The position numbers were made by a program, and so were the translations under genes. Below are positions 1 through 11,025 of a DNA stretch of 64,000 bases, in pieces (the first letter of the stretch is position 1; each line of letters begins with the position of its first letter). The notes beneath the pieces are model-generated. The model was not told the DNA's origin. It did no database searches and saw nothing but the letters and a program-made list of their open reading frames with translations. This stretch comes from Dryocosmus kuriphilus. Taxonomy: Eukaryota; Arthropoda; Insecta; Hymenoptera; Cynipidae. The DNA is taken from positions 115,101,209 to 115,165,208 of the forward strand of contig CM076194.1 in the NCBI GenBank assembly GCA_038277395.1. Reading direction: 5' to 3'.

Positions 1-135
1 CTATGGGTCATTTTAAGCAACTTTTCCCAAGAAACTGTAGCTTTATCTTGTAAACGGAGGCGCCCGATTTTTTAAAATAGGTTTGTTTTCAACATTCAAG
101 AATTGGCTTAGAAACTGCATTAAAAACACAAATGA

Positions 136-176
136 ACTCGTTTCGTTGCTCGGCCGAGCAACCTCATCAGATTAGT
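136..176 (-). ncRNA. Hammerhead ribozyme core, minus-strand copy
   Basis: Read on the minus strand, CTGATGA (170-164) is followed by a stem II made from an 18-nt palindrome (162-145) and then GAAAC (144-140). These are the two invariant catalytic boxes of the hammerhead in the right order, with a 7-bp stem II closed by GGCC. The short helix III may be A-C with G-T around a 2-nt GA loop. Helix I is weak here because the flank has changed. The boxes are seen directly; activity is an inference from the known PLE ribozymes. Confidence 0.7.
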
Positions 177-506
177 ACAAAACTGAGAAATTACATATTT
201 GCTTAGTAAGGATATTTTTAAGCGGGGAAGAACATTTTTGAGAGGAACTTACCGAAAGGTTATGAATAGTTGAAGGTTGACATTATGTATTTGAAGGATG
301 TTTTTTTATTTTCGAAAAAATTTGGAAAACATAAGAAAAACAGAGTTTTTTTGGTACTCAGCATCCTCACTAGAAAACAAAGGAAAGGAGGTTGGAAAGG
401 TTGATGCATTTGAAGTGAATTGTTGAAATTGTGAAGGTTTATTTATATAAAGGAAGTCTAAATGTAGTGGGACAAGTATTTAATTAATTTAAAAGGTGAG
501 AATGGC
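139..506 (-). repeat. Left inverted arm (LTR-like repeat) of the Penelope-like element
   Basis: This arm is the reverse complement of 1478-1846 over about 368 bp with scattered substitutions and small indels. It carries a minus-strand hammerhead core at its outer end. The inner end merges with the start of the nuclease-encoding part. Confidence 0.8.
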
Positions 507-866
507 TTGGAAACTTGGAAAAGACCCTTTAAACAAACTCGATCAATGCAATGTTGTTTATGAATTAGATTCTGTTTGTGGCATGTCCTATATAGGTCAA
601 ACTAAAAGATCCTTAGAAGCTAGAAGAAACGAACACAACACAAGAGAAATATTCAACATTGCATCAAAAACCAAAAACAAAATCATAAAGAAATTGCCAA
701 GCATGTCCATTCAAACCATGATAGCGATCCATCTTCTATCAAATGGGACGACATAAAAATTCTACACAAAGAGTCAAATTATTATAAAAGAACCTTTGTT
801 GAAATGTAGTGCATTAAGAAGAAAGGTGATAATGTTTTAAATAAAATTACAGATCTCCAATTTTAA
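496..866 (+). pseudogene. GIY-YIG endonuclease domain of a Penelope-like element, frameshifted
   Basis: The reading frame from 496 shows VYELDSVCGMSYIGQTKRSL followed by EARRNEH, the hallmark GIY-YIG core with the downstream basic and histidine residues found at the C-terminus of PLE polyproteins. In the family this domain nicks target DNA for retrotransposition. After about residue 60 the frame is lost. The neighbouring frame continues the family pattern (HSNHD, IKWDDIKILHKESNYYKR) from about 690 to a stop at 864-866, with one in-frame TAG just after VEM. One frameshift and one nonsense codon therefore make this a pseudogene. The annotated ATG is not a true start, because the domain belongs to a longer polyprotein whose RT part is missing. 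The region lies exactly between the two inverted arms. Confidence 0.8.
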
Positions 867-1477
867 AACCCTGCTTACAACTCTGTTTTAAATAACATTA
901 CTAATTGCATTTTATTCTCATTATTGCAACACTATATGTTCAATTTTTAAAAATTAGCGCCTTTCCTTCAATTTAATTTCCCCCTCTTCCAAAAAACTTT
1001 CCATCCCGTCAGTACCCAGCATTCTTCACCATGGAGTGGTACGCTTTTGTACCTCTCCAATCAAAAAAATTTTTATCAATTACTTTCAACAATTATTAAC
1101 TATTTTTCCTGAAAGGTTAATGAATAATTTTACTTCATCACTACTACTCAAGGTATTAGAAAATTATTCAATTCTACATTCTTAAATTTGATAAAACATT
1201 CTAATTCTAACCTCCAAAATAATTCCAATTCAAATTTTTATTATACGTTCACAGTCCTCCAAATTCTTAATACAGACATGAATTCTGACCATTCTACATT
1301 AAATTCATTCACTGAACATATTATATATAAATAATATTCATATTATCACATTACGTATAAATTCCGTTTTCATAACCCTTATTCGTAATTGAACCGTTCT
1401 ACCTGTTCATATGTACGTTACATTGCATTCTTTTCACGCTTATCACATTCCAAATTTTTATAAAAAACTTTTAAAAT

Positions 1478-1846
1478 GCCATTCTCACCTTTTAAATTAA
1501 CTAAATACTTGTCCCACTACATTTAGGCTCCCTTTATATAAATAAACCTTCACAATTTCAACAATTCACTTCAATTGCATCAACCTTTCTAACCTCCTTT
1601 TCTTTGTTTTCTAGTGAGGATGCTGAGTATCAAAAAAACCTCTGTTTTTCTTATGCTTTCCAAATTTTTTCTAAAATAAAAAAACATCCTTCAAATACAT
1701 AATGCCAACCTTCAACTATTCATAACCTTTCGGTAAGTTCCTCTCAAAAATGTTCTTCTCCGCTTAAAAATATCCTTACTAATCAAATATGTAATTTCTC
1801 AGTTTCTTACTAATCTGATGAGGTTGCTCGGCCGAGCAACGAAACG
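1478..1846 (+). repeat. Right inverted arm (LTR-like repeat) of the Penelope-like element
   Basis: This is the partner of the arm at 139-506. It contains the plus-strand hammerhead core near its outer end. Shared landmarks read in inverse order include the TTTATATAAATAAACC stretch and the final GAAACG. Confidence 0.8.
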
Positions 1847-1856
1847 TTATTAAATA
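1806..1856 (+). ncRNA. Hammerhead ribozyme core, plus-strand copy
   Basis: CTGATGA at 1815-1821, an 18-nt palindrome forming stem II, and GAAAC at 1841-1845 give the hammerhead catalytic core. After GAAA the sequence reads ACGTT, so helix III as ACGT is self-complementary and would work best between two molecules. The bases before the core (TAAT) can pair with ATTA after the predicted cut site as a short helix I. PLE hammerheads are known to be minimal and to favour dimeric forms. Cleavage is predicted just after the T at 1848. Confidence 0.72.
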
Positions 1857-4800
1857 TCTTAAACTGAAAAATTGTCTGGATGCGTTGTCTTCTTCAATAC
1901 CTCATTAACTTTGCCGGACGTTAAACCAATATGGAGAATTCCACATTTTTCCTCTTCGCTCAGCAAATGAACTCTTTTTTTTGTGTGTATATGGGGGTTT
2001 TCGGGGCCAAAAAAGAAAGGACAAAAAATCTTTAAAACTTTTCGTGAAAACGCGTACCTTTTCTTGTGGAACAGACTGTATTCGTCGATTTCCCCAACAA
2101 ATTCGTCAATTTTCCCCAAAAAGAAACGATAAAATGCAAAAAAAAGTAGCAAAGCGCCCTCTGGCGGCTCTCATAGATAAAAATAAACATCAAAAATGGA
2201 TTCAAAAAATTTTACCCGCCCTAATATGTACATATGTATGTATATATAAACTGTATTTATATAAACTTTAAAGTGCTGTGACACTCACAAAACCATAAAG
2301 TGTAAGATTCAAGCTTGCCGTTAACGCTTCGCTTTGATTGCGATCTTTGCTGCTGAAATTCATTTGCATTTAATTTGCATATTGTGTAGATCGTTTTTGC
2401 AAGTTTGGTACATCGAACTGCGTTTCTCCCAGTGCACTGAGTAGGCAGTCTATTTCTATGTATATGTTAATGGTTTGGTATCCATTGCTTATTTCAAAAT
2501 TTTACGAAAAATGTATATAGACTGATATGAGATCGGACGTTTTTACCTCAATGCCTTTTCCATTTCGTATACACGTAAAAACACCTATTCTACATCTCAA
2601 GAAATAAATTCTTCTAATTTGTTTTCAAAAGCACTACCGTTTTTTGACAGGTACTGATTGTTTCGATAACTAGCTTTACGATTCGCCTATCGAAAGAATA
2701 TTTTAAAAGTAATTCAAGTGAGAAGCAACGATAAACAAAAACCTATAGCTTCGTCCCTTTATCAAAGAAATGCTGATTAAAAATGTTTACTTAAAAAATT
2801 GATGAATATGATCTAGCATAGACAAGAACAATTTCACTTTATTTTTATTTTCGTTTTGGTTTAACTTTCTTTGCTCTTCGAGTGATGTCTAGATTCTAAT
2901 TCTAATAAAAATCTAGAACCCTGGAAGCCATAATTACATGGTATTAAGAAGCAGTTTCTTAAAAATTTGAAGTCACTATTTGTTTCATAATCATGTGAAG
3001 TAGATGAGAAACTTGAGGCAAATCATAACAAGTATACTTTTCTGAATAACTTTAGCGACCGCTTTAAGTCTCCTCTCGTTTCTCGTTTCCATATACAAAT
3101 CCTTTCTATTCTACAAATAACGTTGCTGCCCGTACATATATGCCCCGCATGCACCCAACAGCAAATTATTTATCGCGAGTAAAAGTGAAGATGGATGTGA
3201 AATGTTAGGAAAGGTCATGTGTCGTGATGTAATTCTCACGTACTGCACGATTTACAACTAGAAAACGGGACTTTGCTAGTTTCTTTGATCAGGGAATCAG
3301 TGGCCCAAATACCTTTGACTAAAGTATCAAAGCTTCTTTGCTTTATATTAGTAAAAGTGTTATAAAAATATAATTTTGGGGTAAAAATGATAGTAAATAA
3401 GAAAAAGAACATTTTGCAATCACTTAATCAAAGTCGGATGGCCAATGTCCATCCACTTATCGGACTTCAAAGAATTTTTTGACTTTACTCGATTTCGTTT
3501 TTTTTCTGTCTTTTTTTGTTGTTGTATTTTGACACGCAAATAATTTTCTCGCTCGCAGCACGGATAACCTTGCCAGATAAGGTGATACATCAACCTGATG
3601 GTCTCAACATGGAAGAGTGGCGTTGAGCCGAGCCTTCTTTGACTTTAAACTTGACCAGCTAAAGCTGGCTTTAACCCTGGAAACGACAATTCTGTTTTAC
3701 TTTTTTATTTACAGATACTTGAAGGGCAATGTTTTCCAGATAGCTTTCGATTGTTATTTACTGTTTAACACTTTTTAACACTGTCAGTTGACGGCCAGGT
3801 TTTTCCAAGTTATGACTTCTTTTTTTGCGTTGAAATGATTCTTTCCATGAATTCCTATTCAGAATGTTTAAAAATGTTGAGGAGTCCGAGAAGGCGTCTT
3901 AGTACGTCCATTATAAATGCAACGGAGAATGCAGAATGCATTTTAAAAATATCTGGTTGGTTTTCATTTTTTTCGAGCGGAACAATAGGGACATAAAGCT
4001 GAGTTTAGATGGCCTTAGAAACCTAGACAGAGTCTGCAGCATGTGTAAAATTTATGGAGCTGAGATAACTCTCCTGGGATGCAAATTTTCTGGTGAATTA
4101 TCAAATGCATGCAAAATACAAAGTGCAAGTTTTGCCTCTTCATTGTGTAGTAATGAAAATCAAGATTAAACCCCTCGTTACAATTTATATCGAACAGGAG
4201 GTCGTTATCTTCTAACCTGTTCATTGACAGTATACATGTCAACAGAAATATTAATTAGAAATTAAATCAAATGTGTACATGTAAATTAAAATAGACTTTT
4301 CTTAATGCATAATGAAATTGATTAAAATAATTATGGAAAACTTCATCGCCCTTTACATTTATATGGCCGGTTCGTTTTTGGCGCCATAATTAAAAAAGTG
4401 AAGCTTCGTGAAGCTCAATCTTCTTTTCAGTATGTGAAGGATTCTATTTCAAGCTCCCTCGCCGGGACTGGAAAATTGCACCATGACGCTAATAGCCCTA
4501 GGTAATTTTATGCGCGCGCAATGTACATTTTCTGCAAGCTTAATAAAAAGGCATACCCAGCACAGGTTAGTCAGTCCACCTGTTTTAAAATTGCCCATTT
4601 CTTGAAGATCTTTACCCTACCTCGAAACAAGTTTTACGAGCGTCTGCTGCTTCTGCTAGAACAGACAAAACATGCCTTTGGTCACTCTTTGTTGCAAGTG
4701 ACGTCGCCGCAAATCGCTTTTACATCTGACGGCTTGTCGCTCCCACGACAATATGCTGCTACTACGGTATTTAAATTTAACCCGTGAGCAATCTCTATGC

Positions 4801-5577
4801 TATTGCATTCATCGAATCATCCGAAAATTTAATTCTACTGAGCTAAGTATGATAATGATAAGTATGATAAGTACGATGAGTACGTTCACTTAGGAGGCAG
4901 CGGGATTGACGTTAATGCCGGATTCATTGAAGATAGATGAGTTTATTCGATAAATAAAGATATGTCTGATATTTTGGGTTTCAACGGGACTTTGGAGACA
5001 TATTGAAAAAGATTATGCAAATAAATTTTTTAAAAGTTATTGCCCATTTACGTGAAATCAAACTAACATGTATTCAGGGTTATATCATTATAGAATCACA
5101 TGCATACACGGTAAAAATTTGATTGTCTTTCTGAATTTTGTATTTAAACTATGAAAACCGATTTGATGTACAGGCATAATGAAACTAACAAAATATCACG
5201 AATTTGGAAAATTGACATTCTGAAAATATGCGAAACTTATGTTTTATAGAAACCGTTTCTTTGCGTTAGCAATCTGAATAGCTGCAATGTTAAAAATGTT
5301 TCTTGGATGTCTAAAGTTTAGCACCAGTGGTTTCTGAATTGAATTTATAGAAACAAAATTATTATTTGAAGAAAGCAAAATATCCATACCATAAGTTAAT
5401 ATAAAAATCAGTATCAAGACCCTGCAGGATTCCAAATGCAGATCACTATTGTGTTTACAGTAAATTGATAAAGTGATTTTGAAGAAAAAGGAATTTGAAA
5501 TAAAAGAACATTTTTGCAGAAAGAGAAGCTGGGATCGATGATTTGAAGAAAATAAAGCTTGAATAAGAAAATAATAA

Positions 5578-5578
<1 letters not shown>
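1857..5578. other. No gene recognised (about 3.7 kb)
   Basis: This is AT-rich sequence with only short open frames, none with a recognisable motif or codon pattern. A few less AT-rich patches (about 2300-2450, 3550-3680 and 4430-4780) show no splice-bounded exon or protein family that I can name. It may be intergenic or intronic DNA, or old unrecognised repeats. Confidence 0.6.

Positions 5579-5610
<32 letters not shown>
5579..5610. repeat. (AAT)n microsatellite
   Basis: About ten uninterrupted AAT units follow an imperfect AATAAAAT start. It is a simple repeat. The poly-tyrosine and poly-leucine frames opposite it are artefacts of the repeat. Confidence 0.95.
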
Positions 5611-5612
<2 letters not shown>

Positions 5613-6138
5613 CTCAAGAAAAATGCAAAATCGAAGAAATTCAAATGTTCTCAATACCAGTAAGTTACTCGTTCCTAAATATAAAGACAAGAAAAAAATT
5701 GATTCTTTAAAATTGATAACTAATGAGTGCAAAGATGTAACAGATTCAAAAAATGTGGATCAAATGCATACCTTGACAAAAAATTTAAAACACTTTTAAA
5801 CACATAGTTTCTAAAACCCGATCCGGATTTGGTTCTCCTGCCCTCTAATATTTTTTTCCTTGTAGTTTTTATCACGTTTACTCACTAAAAATGAATCAGT
5901 GAGAAGTGGGCTATTTCTAAGAATTTTCATTGATAAACAGTGAAATACACGGAGAAAAATCGTACTTAAAATTCTGGTGATCAGTGTTTGAAATTGGGTT
6001 GTCAGTCTAAGATAAATCAAGGAATTCATTTCCACGATGTGCCATCTGAAGGTGAATAATATGCAGAAATTAAGAACGGATATTAGATAGTTCAGACTCA
6101 ACGGTTGGCACTAGAAGAACGAAAGGTCGGGCAGTATA

Positions 6139-6181
6139 GAGCAACGAAAGGTTTTGCAGTCAGGTGGTACTCAGTGAAAGA
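6139..6181 (+). repeat. Left copy of direct repeat flanking the 6.2-11.2 kb block
   Basis: The sequence begins GAGCAACGAAAGG and ends CAGTGAAAGAT. A copy in the same orientation with a few differences lies at 11211-11253, on the other side of the inverted-repeat block. Confidence 0.7.
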
Positions 6182-7025
6182 TCGCCTTTAGACTGGGTGG
6201 TATAGTCCGGGAGCGGAGTCACTTTCCGTATGCAATAAACAAAAAGTGGATGAAAAGTATGCAGCCTTATGTATTTTGACCCGTAGAATCTGAATATTTT
6301 GTTCAGCAAGCTGAAAAGTATTACAATTTGTTTAAACAACGATTGTTTAAATAAATATAAAAAATTAATTCTTTCTATTCGAATTTTTTTTTTTTAATAT
6401 TCTTTGAGTCATTTTAAAGAACACGTATATTCGAGTTTTCTTCATAGAACCCATAGTTTCGGAGAAAAAAGTTCCTAAAGTTTGAAAAATCGTGATTTTT
6501 ATCAATTTTAACCCTTTATTACTCAATAACCATACATTTTTTATCTCTACAAATTTTAAAATACACTTTTGACTTTATATTTTTAAAAGAGGAAAAGATT
6601 TATTAATAAATTCCATGTCGTAGTCATTATATAGTGAATGAACCGCTGCGCGTTTTCTCCGGGAGCTGAGCCACTTTTCGTATGCAATAAATAAAAAAAG
6701 TGGACGAAAAGTATGGAAACACCTAGAAATCTCGGAGGATTAGTTAGAAAAAAAATAATAAAGGTTAAGTCTTAGATAACTTTTAGCGAGGAATTCAATG
6801 GTGACCTTGGATTTGACCTTGAACCTCATATTCAAGGTCATTTCAAGATCAACTTTGTTTTTTTTTAATAAGAACCCCTATTTTTGACACCGGCAATTGA
6901 AAGAGCGGGAAATTTTACGTCAAAACATGTACTCAGATCGTAGGTCAAGGGTGACTTGAAGTTCAGCTGAAGGTCATTTAAATGACCTTCAGCCACCTTC
7001 AGCAAGTTTAAACTTGAACAAGGTT

Positions 7026-7365
7026 TGAGTCAGAGTCCCGGTGGCTCAGGTGATAGCGCGTCAGGCTTCCGACCAGGAGGACTGGGTTCGATCCCTGTGC
7101 CGGTACCAATGGAAATTTTTCTATGTACTTTAACCGGGGTTCTGGTGGTTCGGAATCCACCTTAAACTTGTAGGTCCCCTCAGAAGAGGTTGGTGACTTC
7201 CCAGGGAAGAGGCTCCATGTCGAGGGGAAAATTGCTTGTGAATCACCTGCCGAATTTGAGAGACTCGGAAAAGAGTTAGCGATTTTCAGTGTGAGACAGG
7301 CTCCTTTCGAGGGGACTATCGCCCGATGGTCGCTGCTTGATTTCGAGAAAATAAACACACACATA
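7026..7365 (+). mobile_element. tRNA-derived SINE, copy 1
   Basis: The 5' head looks like a tRNA, with a Pol III A-box-like TGGCTCAGGTGATAGCG and a perfect B-box GGTTCGATCCC 35-40 bases later. The body after GCCGGTACC (7100-7180, including GGTTCGGAATCCACC and TTAAACTTGTAGG) recurs in inverted orientation at about 52215-52320, next to a different tRNA-like head. Two dispersed copies with internal Pol III promoters define a SINE family rather than a functional tRNA gene. The 3' boundary is uncertain; an A- and CA-rich stretch near 7350-7370 may be the tail. Confidence 0.75.
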
Positions 7366-7833
7366 CACTTACATGACAGACCAGGTCAGTGCACCGAACA
7401 TGGACAACATCTAGCTGGAAGCGCTCATAAGGAATGCTCCTACGAACCCTACCCCACTAGCTTTGCTAGCAGCTTATAGTCTGGTTAGAGAGACTGCCAG
7501 TTGGCATGTATCGGAGGCTCATTTAATATACACAGAGGCCCGCGTCCAATACGGTGCCAGAGGGTATGCCTGGCACCTGAGAGATAATATAACCAGAACG
7601 TTGGAAACAACGAAAAAAGAAGAGATCAGAATATCTGTAAAAAAATTGCCAGGTATCGGTGCACTGCCTTGAGATAAACACGAGTGTGGCACAATGGGCT
7701 TATAGCCTGAGCGCCAGGGGGTGTTCTTAGGAACCTCCCACCCACCTCAAAAACAAACAGCTTTGCTTTTTTACATTCAGCATTACCCAGGAACTACGAC
7801 GTGGACGTAGTAAAACCTGTTCCCTTTTGGGCT
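7366..7833. other. Unidentified repeat-like segment downstream of the SINE
   Basis: There is no gene here. It contains a hairpin GGTGCC...GGCACC near 7552-7578. At 7780-7812 it has ATTACCCAGGAACTACGACG followed by TGGACGTAG, which is also found in the centre of the palindrome at 14.6 kb. It is probably another transposon fragment. Confidence 0.5.
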
Positions 7834-7990
7834 GCTAGATTTACGTGAGTCCCCTCGCCTCTCATGATCGGAGTGTTAGATTTACGTGAGTCCCTTCGCC
7901 TCTCACGGTCGGGGTGCTAGATTTACGTGAGTCCCCTCGACTCTCACGATCGGGGTGCTAGATTTACGTGAGTCCCCTCACCTCTTACAT
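7834..7990 (+). repeat. Tandem array, four copies of a 41-bp unit
   Basis: Unit starts are at 7834, 7875, 7916 and 7957, exactly 41 bp apart. Each begins GCTAGATTTACGTGAGTCCC or a one-base variant and ends in CTCTCACGATCGGGGT. The last copy is incomplete. The array lies directly downstream of the transposase stop codon. Confidence 0.93.
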
Positions 7991-7994
7991 TTGA

Positions 7995-9096
7995 TTATTG
8001 ACATTGATAAGCACAATATTTTAATTTTAAGTGCTCGAATTGTTTTCCGTTCACCTCTTGACAGTAAGCTAATCGATGGTAGAAAGCTGCAACTGAATTT
8101 TGGATCATTTCAGTGGTAATGAGAGCTGATTCATCTATGATCCTTTGCTGTAATTCAACTAAATTTTGGGGTTTTGTTTTGTATACCCGATCTTGTAGGT
8201 AACCCCAAAAAGAATAATCGAGAGGTGTCAAATCCGGTGATCTAGCTGGTCATTCAAGTGTGCCTCTCCGTCCTATCCACCGATTAACAAATACTTCGTT
8301 TAAGTAATCACGAACGTCTCCTCCACAGTGACGTGCTGCACCATCCTGCTGAAAACATGTGTCATGAAAGTTGTCTCCAGCTATTTCTCTAATTGCAAGA
8401 ACTATTTGATCTCGTAGCATAGCTTCTTAGTTTTCAGCGTTTAAGTTACCATTAATAAAAAATGGACTTATAATTCTTTTCTTTAATATTCCAGCCCAAA
8501 CATTTAATTTTTGCGGATACTGTGGTTTGTCTTCTCGTTTCCAATGAGTATTTTCATGTGCCCAATATTTGCAGTTATGTCTATTTAAGGTTCCGTCATG
8601 TTGAAAGGTTGCCTCATCTGAGAAATCTATGTTTGATGGAAAGTTAGGATTTTCAACTATGCATGCCATCATGTCTTCACAAAACTGAACGCGACGATCG
8701 AAATCATTTTATTCAATTTTTGAACCAGTGTTACTTAAATGGATGGAATTTCGCTCTTTTTAGTATGTTGTGTACAGACGATTTACTTAAGTCATGCTCT
8801 TGAGAAACCCTGTGGATGGAATTATGTGGATCTTCAACGAATGGCAACAAAACATCTAGTAACTTCTCTTCATTTACTGCTGGCCTTGGTCTGCCTGATT
8901 TAGGTAGTTCTCTGACAGTGCCATGATCATTAAACCTTCTAACAGTTTTTTGAACCGTCGAGAGTGCGATTGGAGTTCTACAAACCCTAAATGTTTCATT
9001 GAAAAGACTCATTGTTGCCCTGAAATATCGCTCCACTCTACACCAGCCTCTCATCATAAGAAGTAATATTTTTTCTTTTTCAGTGAGGTGTTGCAT
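7995..9096 (-). pseudogene. DD41D mariner/Tc1-like transposase, broken
   Basis: The start is at 9096 (MQHLTEKEKILLLMMRGW). An N-terminal helix-turn-helix region runs to SGRPRPAVNEEKLLDVLLPF, followed by the DDE core. The first acidic block is FSDEATFQHDG, the second is FQQDGAARH, and the third is RSPDLTPLDYSFWGY. Counting from the second-block D to the D of TPLD gives 41 intervening residues, which suggests the DD41D (rosa-like) group of the IS630/Tc1/mariner superfamily. The enzyme would cut and paste DNA at TA sites. It is inactive here. A TGA at 8250-8252 replaces a tryptophan before the third block, a TAA lies near 8426-8428 after NAEN, and a stop plus frame changes lie near 8690-8731. 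The frame from 8672 to 8427 matches the copy at 38.8 kb (QYPQKLNVWAGI). Confidence 0.82.
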
Positions 9097-11025
9097 TTTG
9101 ACTAAGTCTACGGACTAGACTTTACCCAAACGTCGATCAGATTGAAGAACGCAAAACTTGCAACGCAGATAAACGTTTTTTAAAAAAAATTAAAAAAGTA
9201 ATCTCGTATTTTTACGCAAAAGCTCTACTACTTTCATACTTGTAAACTACTTGCACTCAAGACTGATAGAAATTTTTTGTATGAGAAAAAGTTTTGGAAT
9301 TCGATGCTTGTTCAAAGACCAGTTTAGAATGAAGCTCAAAATTGCAACTGTTCAAATGATTAATTTAAATTAATTTTTTTTTTAAGAGAGTTAAATTGAA
9401 CTATTTTTTGATTGATTTTTTTTTTATTATTCAAGATCGCTTCTTCTTTGTGAAATTGAAAAATTCAAAATCGCTTCTTTTTTGTGAAATTGCTCAAAAA
9501 CGGAATTATTTCTTTGCAAGTTTAAGATTAGTGAGTTAGAAGTCCATGGTTTGGAGATTTATGCGATTGGAGTTTGTAAATTAAGCGTCAAAGACATTAT
9601 TGATCATTGAATTCCTCTATGAAGGTTGCTCCAATAATGACCTTGAACTTTTTCAGAAACACCTGACCCGAGGAAGTACAGAGCAGTCCCGTCCACCTGA
9701 CCCAAACCTTGTTCAAGTTCAATACTTTCAGTTGAACTTCAAGGTCACCCGTGACCTACGACCTGAGTCCATTACTTTTTAAATATTGATTTTTCAACTT
9801 TTACTAAAAGACACTTTCGGATTAAAATTGCCCAAATTACCTAAAAAAATTGGTTTCGGATTGAAAAAATTAACTTTTTTTGTTTAAACAATCGTTGTTT
9901 AAACAAATTGTACCATTTTTTCTAAAATTCAGGTTTTCTACCGGGAAACGGGGAAATGACAGGGAATTTAATTAGTGACAGGGATTTTTCTCTGGATTGT
10001 ACCAAAATGCAAATTAAAATTGTTTCAGTACGTTATTATAACTTGCAGTTCTATCAATAACGAAATTCTAAAGAGTAAAAAAGAACAAAATGAGCACAAG
10101 TTAGAAGAAGAGAAGGAGAAAAAAGAATTGCAGAAGAGACAAGAAATCTTCAGGCAAAGAAAAGAAAGCTTATGCAAGATACTGCTAATCAAGTAGAGGT
10201 GATGGAAGAACAAATTAGCGTACTGTCTAAATCCGCAAAGAGGCACTGAATTTTCAAGTCAAGTGGTTAGAGACTTTAAATTTCTGAATACGTGAACTCA
10301 AATGCTATATTTTAAAGCAAGTTTATTACATACTACAATCTAAATATTGATGTTCCTTTAATCTGTGATTGTAAATTAAACAAAATAGTTTAAAACAATA
10401 TTTTAATTTTATTTCCTTAGAGAAAATATAATTTTCAACTACTTATTATTACTCTATCGGTTTAATGAGAACTGTTTGGTATCGTCGTTCAATATTTTTC
10501 TCACAATAGTTACATTAACCTCGAAAGAAAGAATGTACATGCTTGCGTTTTAAGCAATTCGCTAATAGATACATTACTTCAAGGGACCGGGAAAAACTAA
10601 AAATTGACCGGGGAAAAATCGGGAAATGACAGGGAATTTTAAATAGAGCACTGAATAGACACCCTGCAAATATTTGGATTCTACGGGCAAAAATACATAA
10701 GACTGCATACTTTTCATCCACTTTTTTTATTTATTGCATACGGAAAGTGGCTCAGCTCCCGGAGAAAACGCGCGGCAGTTCGTTCACTATTTTAATGACT
10801 ACGGCATGAAATATATTAATAAATATTTTTCTCTTTTAAAATTATAAAGTCAAAAGAGTATTTTCAGCTTCGTAGAGTTAAAAAAAGTATGGTTATTGAG
10901 TCATAAAGGGTTAAAATTGTTAAAAATCACGATTTTTTTTCAAATTTTAGGAATTTTTTCTCAGAAACTATGGGTTGTATGGAGAAAACTCGAATATTCG
11001 TGTTCTTTAAAATGATTCAAAGAAT
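9097..11025. other. No gene recognised; remnants of the inverted-repeat block
   Basis: This region holds the eroded right end of the DD41D copy (9600-9778), an AT-rich spacer, and two related stretches with GGGAAATGACAGGGAATTT (about 9951 and 10620). The right arm of the 6.2-11.2 kb block then begins. Short open frames show no known motif. Confidence 0.55.

Larger units (their letters stand above)
139..1846 (+). mobile_element. Penelope-like retroelement fragment with inverted terminal arms
   Basis: Two inverted arms of about 368 bp (139-506 and 1478-1846) flank a central part that encodes a GIY-YIG nuclease remnant. The arms match closely over their whole length. For example, both carry the palindrome GTTGCTCGGCCGAGCAAC next to hammerhead core boxes, and both end internally at a shared GAGAATGGC / GCCATTCTC. 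Penelope-like elements (PLEs) are known for a reverse transcriptase joined to a GIY-YIG endonuclease, for LTR-like repeats in tandem or inverted order, and for hammerhead ribozymes in those repeats. The reverse transcriptase is absent here, so this is a heavily 5'-truncated copy. The identification rests on the nuclease motif together with the ribozyme-bearing arms. I saw no clear target duplication. Confidence 0.8.
6705..9778 (-). mobile_element. Tc1/mariner-superfamily element, DD41D type, copy 1
   Basis: The left terminal sequence (AAAAGTATGGAAACACC onward, then GGTGACCTTGGATTTGACC) matches the terminus of the better preserved copy at 32818-39667. Bases 6928-7020 are the inverse of about 9690-9770 (AACTTGAACAAGGTTTG; GTAGGTCA), giving long inverted termini. 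The usual outermost bases, CAGGGTGGGG, are missing at both ends, so both ends are eroded. The minus-strand transposase remnant lies between the termini, and a tRNA-derived SINE has landed in the left terminus at about 7026. Confidence 0.7.

Noticed and set aside
4521..4787. 88-codon plus-strand open frame
   Set aside because: No recognisable domain, no splice context, and amino acid content typical of random AT-rich DNA.
5244..5732. 162-codon minus-strand frame with poly-Leu and an overlapping poly-Tyr frame
   Set aside because: Both are produced by the (AAT)n microsatellite at 5579-5610. The flanking residues show no domain.
7028..7110. Functional tRNA gene on the plus strand
   Set aside because: The acceptor ends do not pair properly, and the same body recurs at 52 kb with another head, which identifies a SINE.
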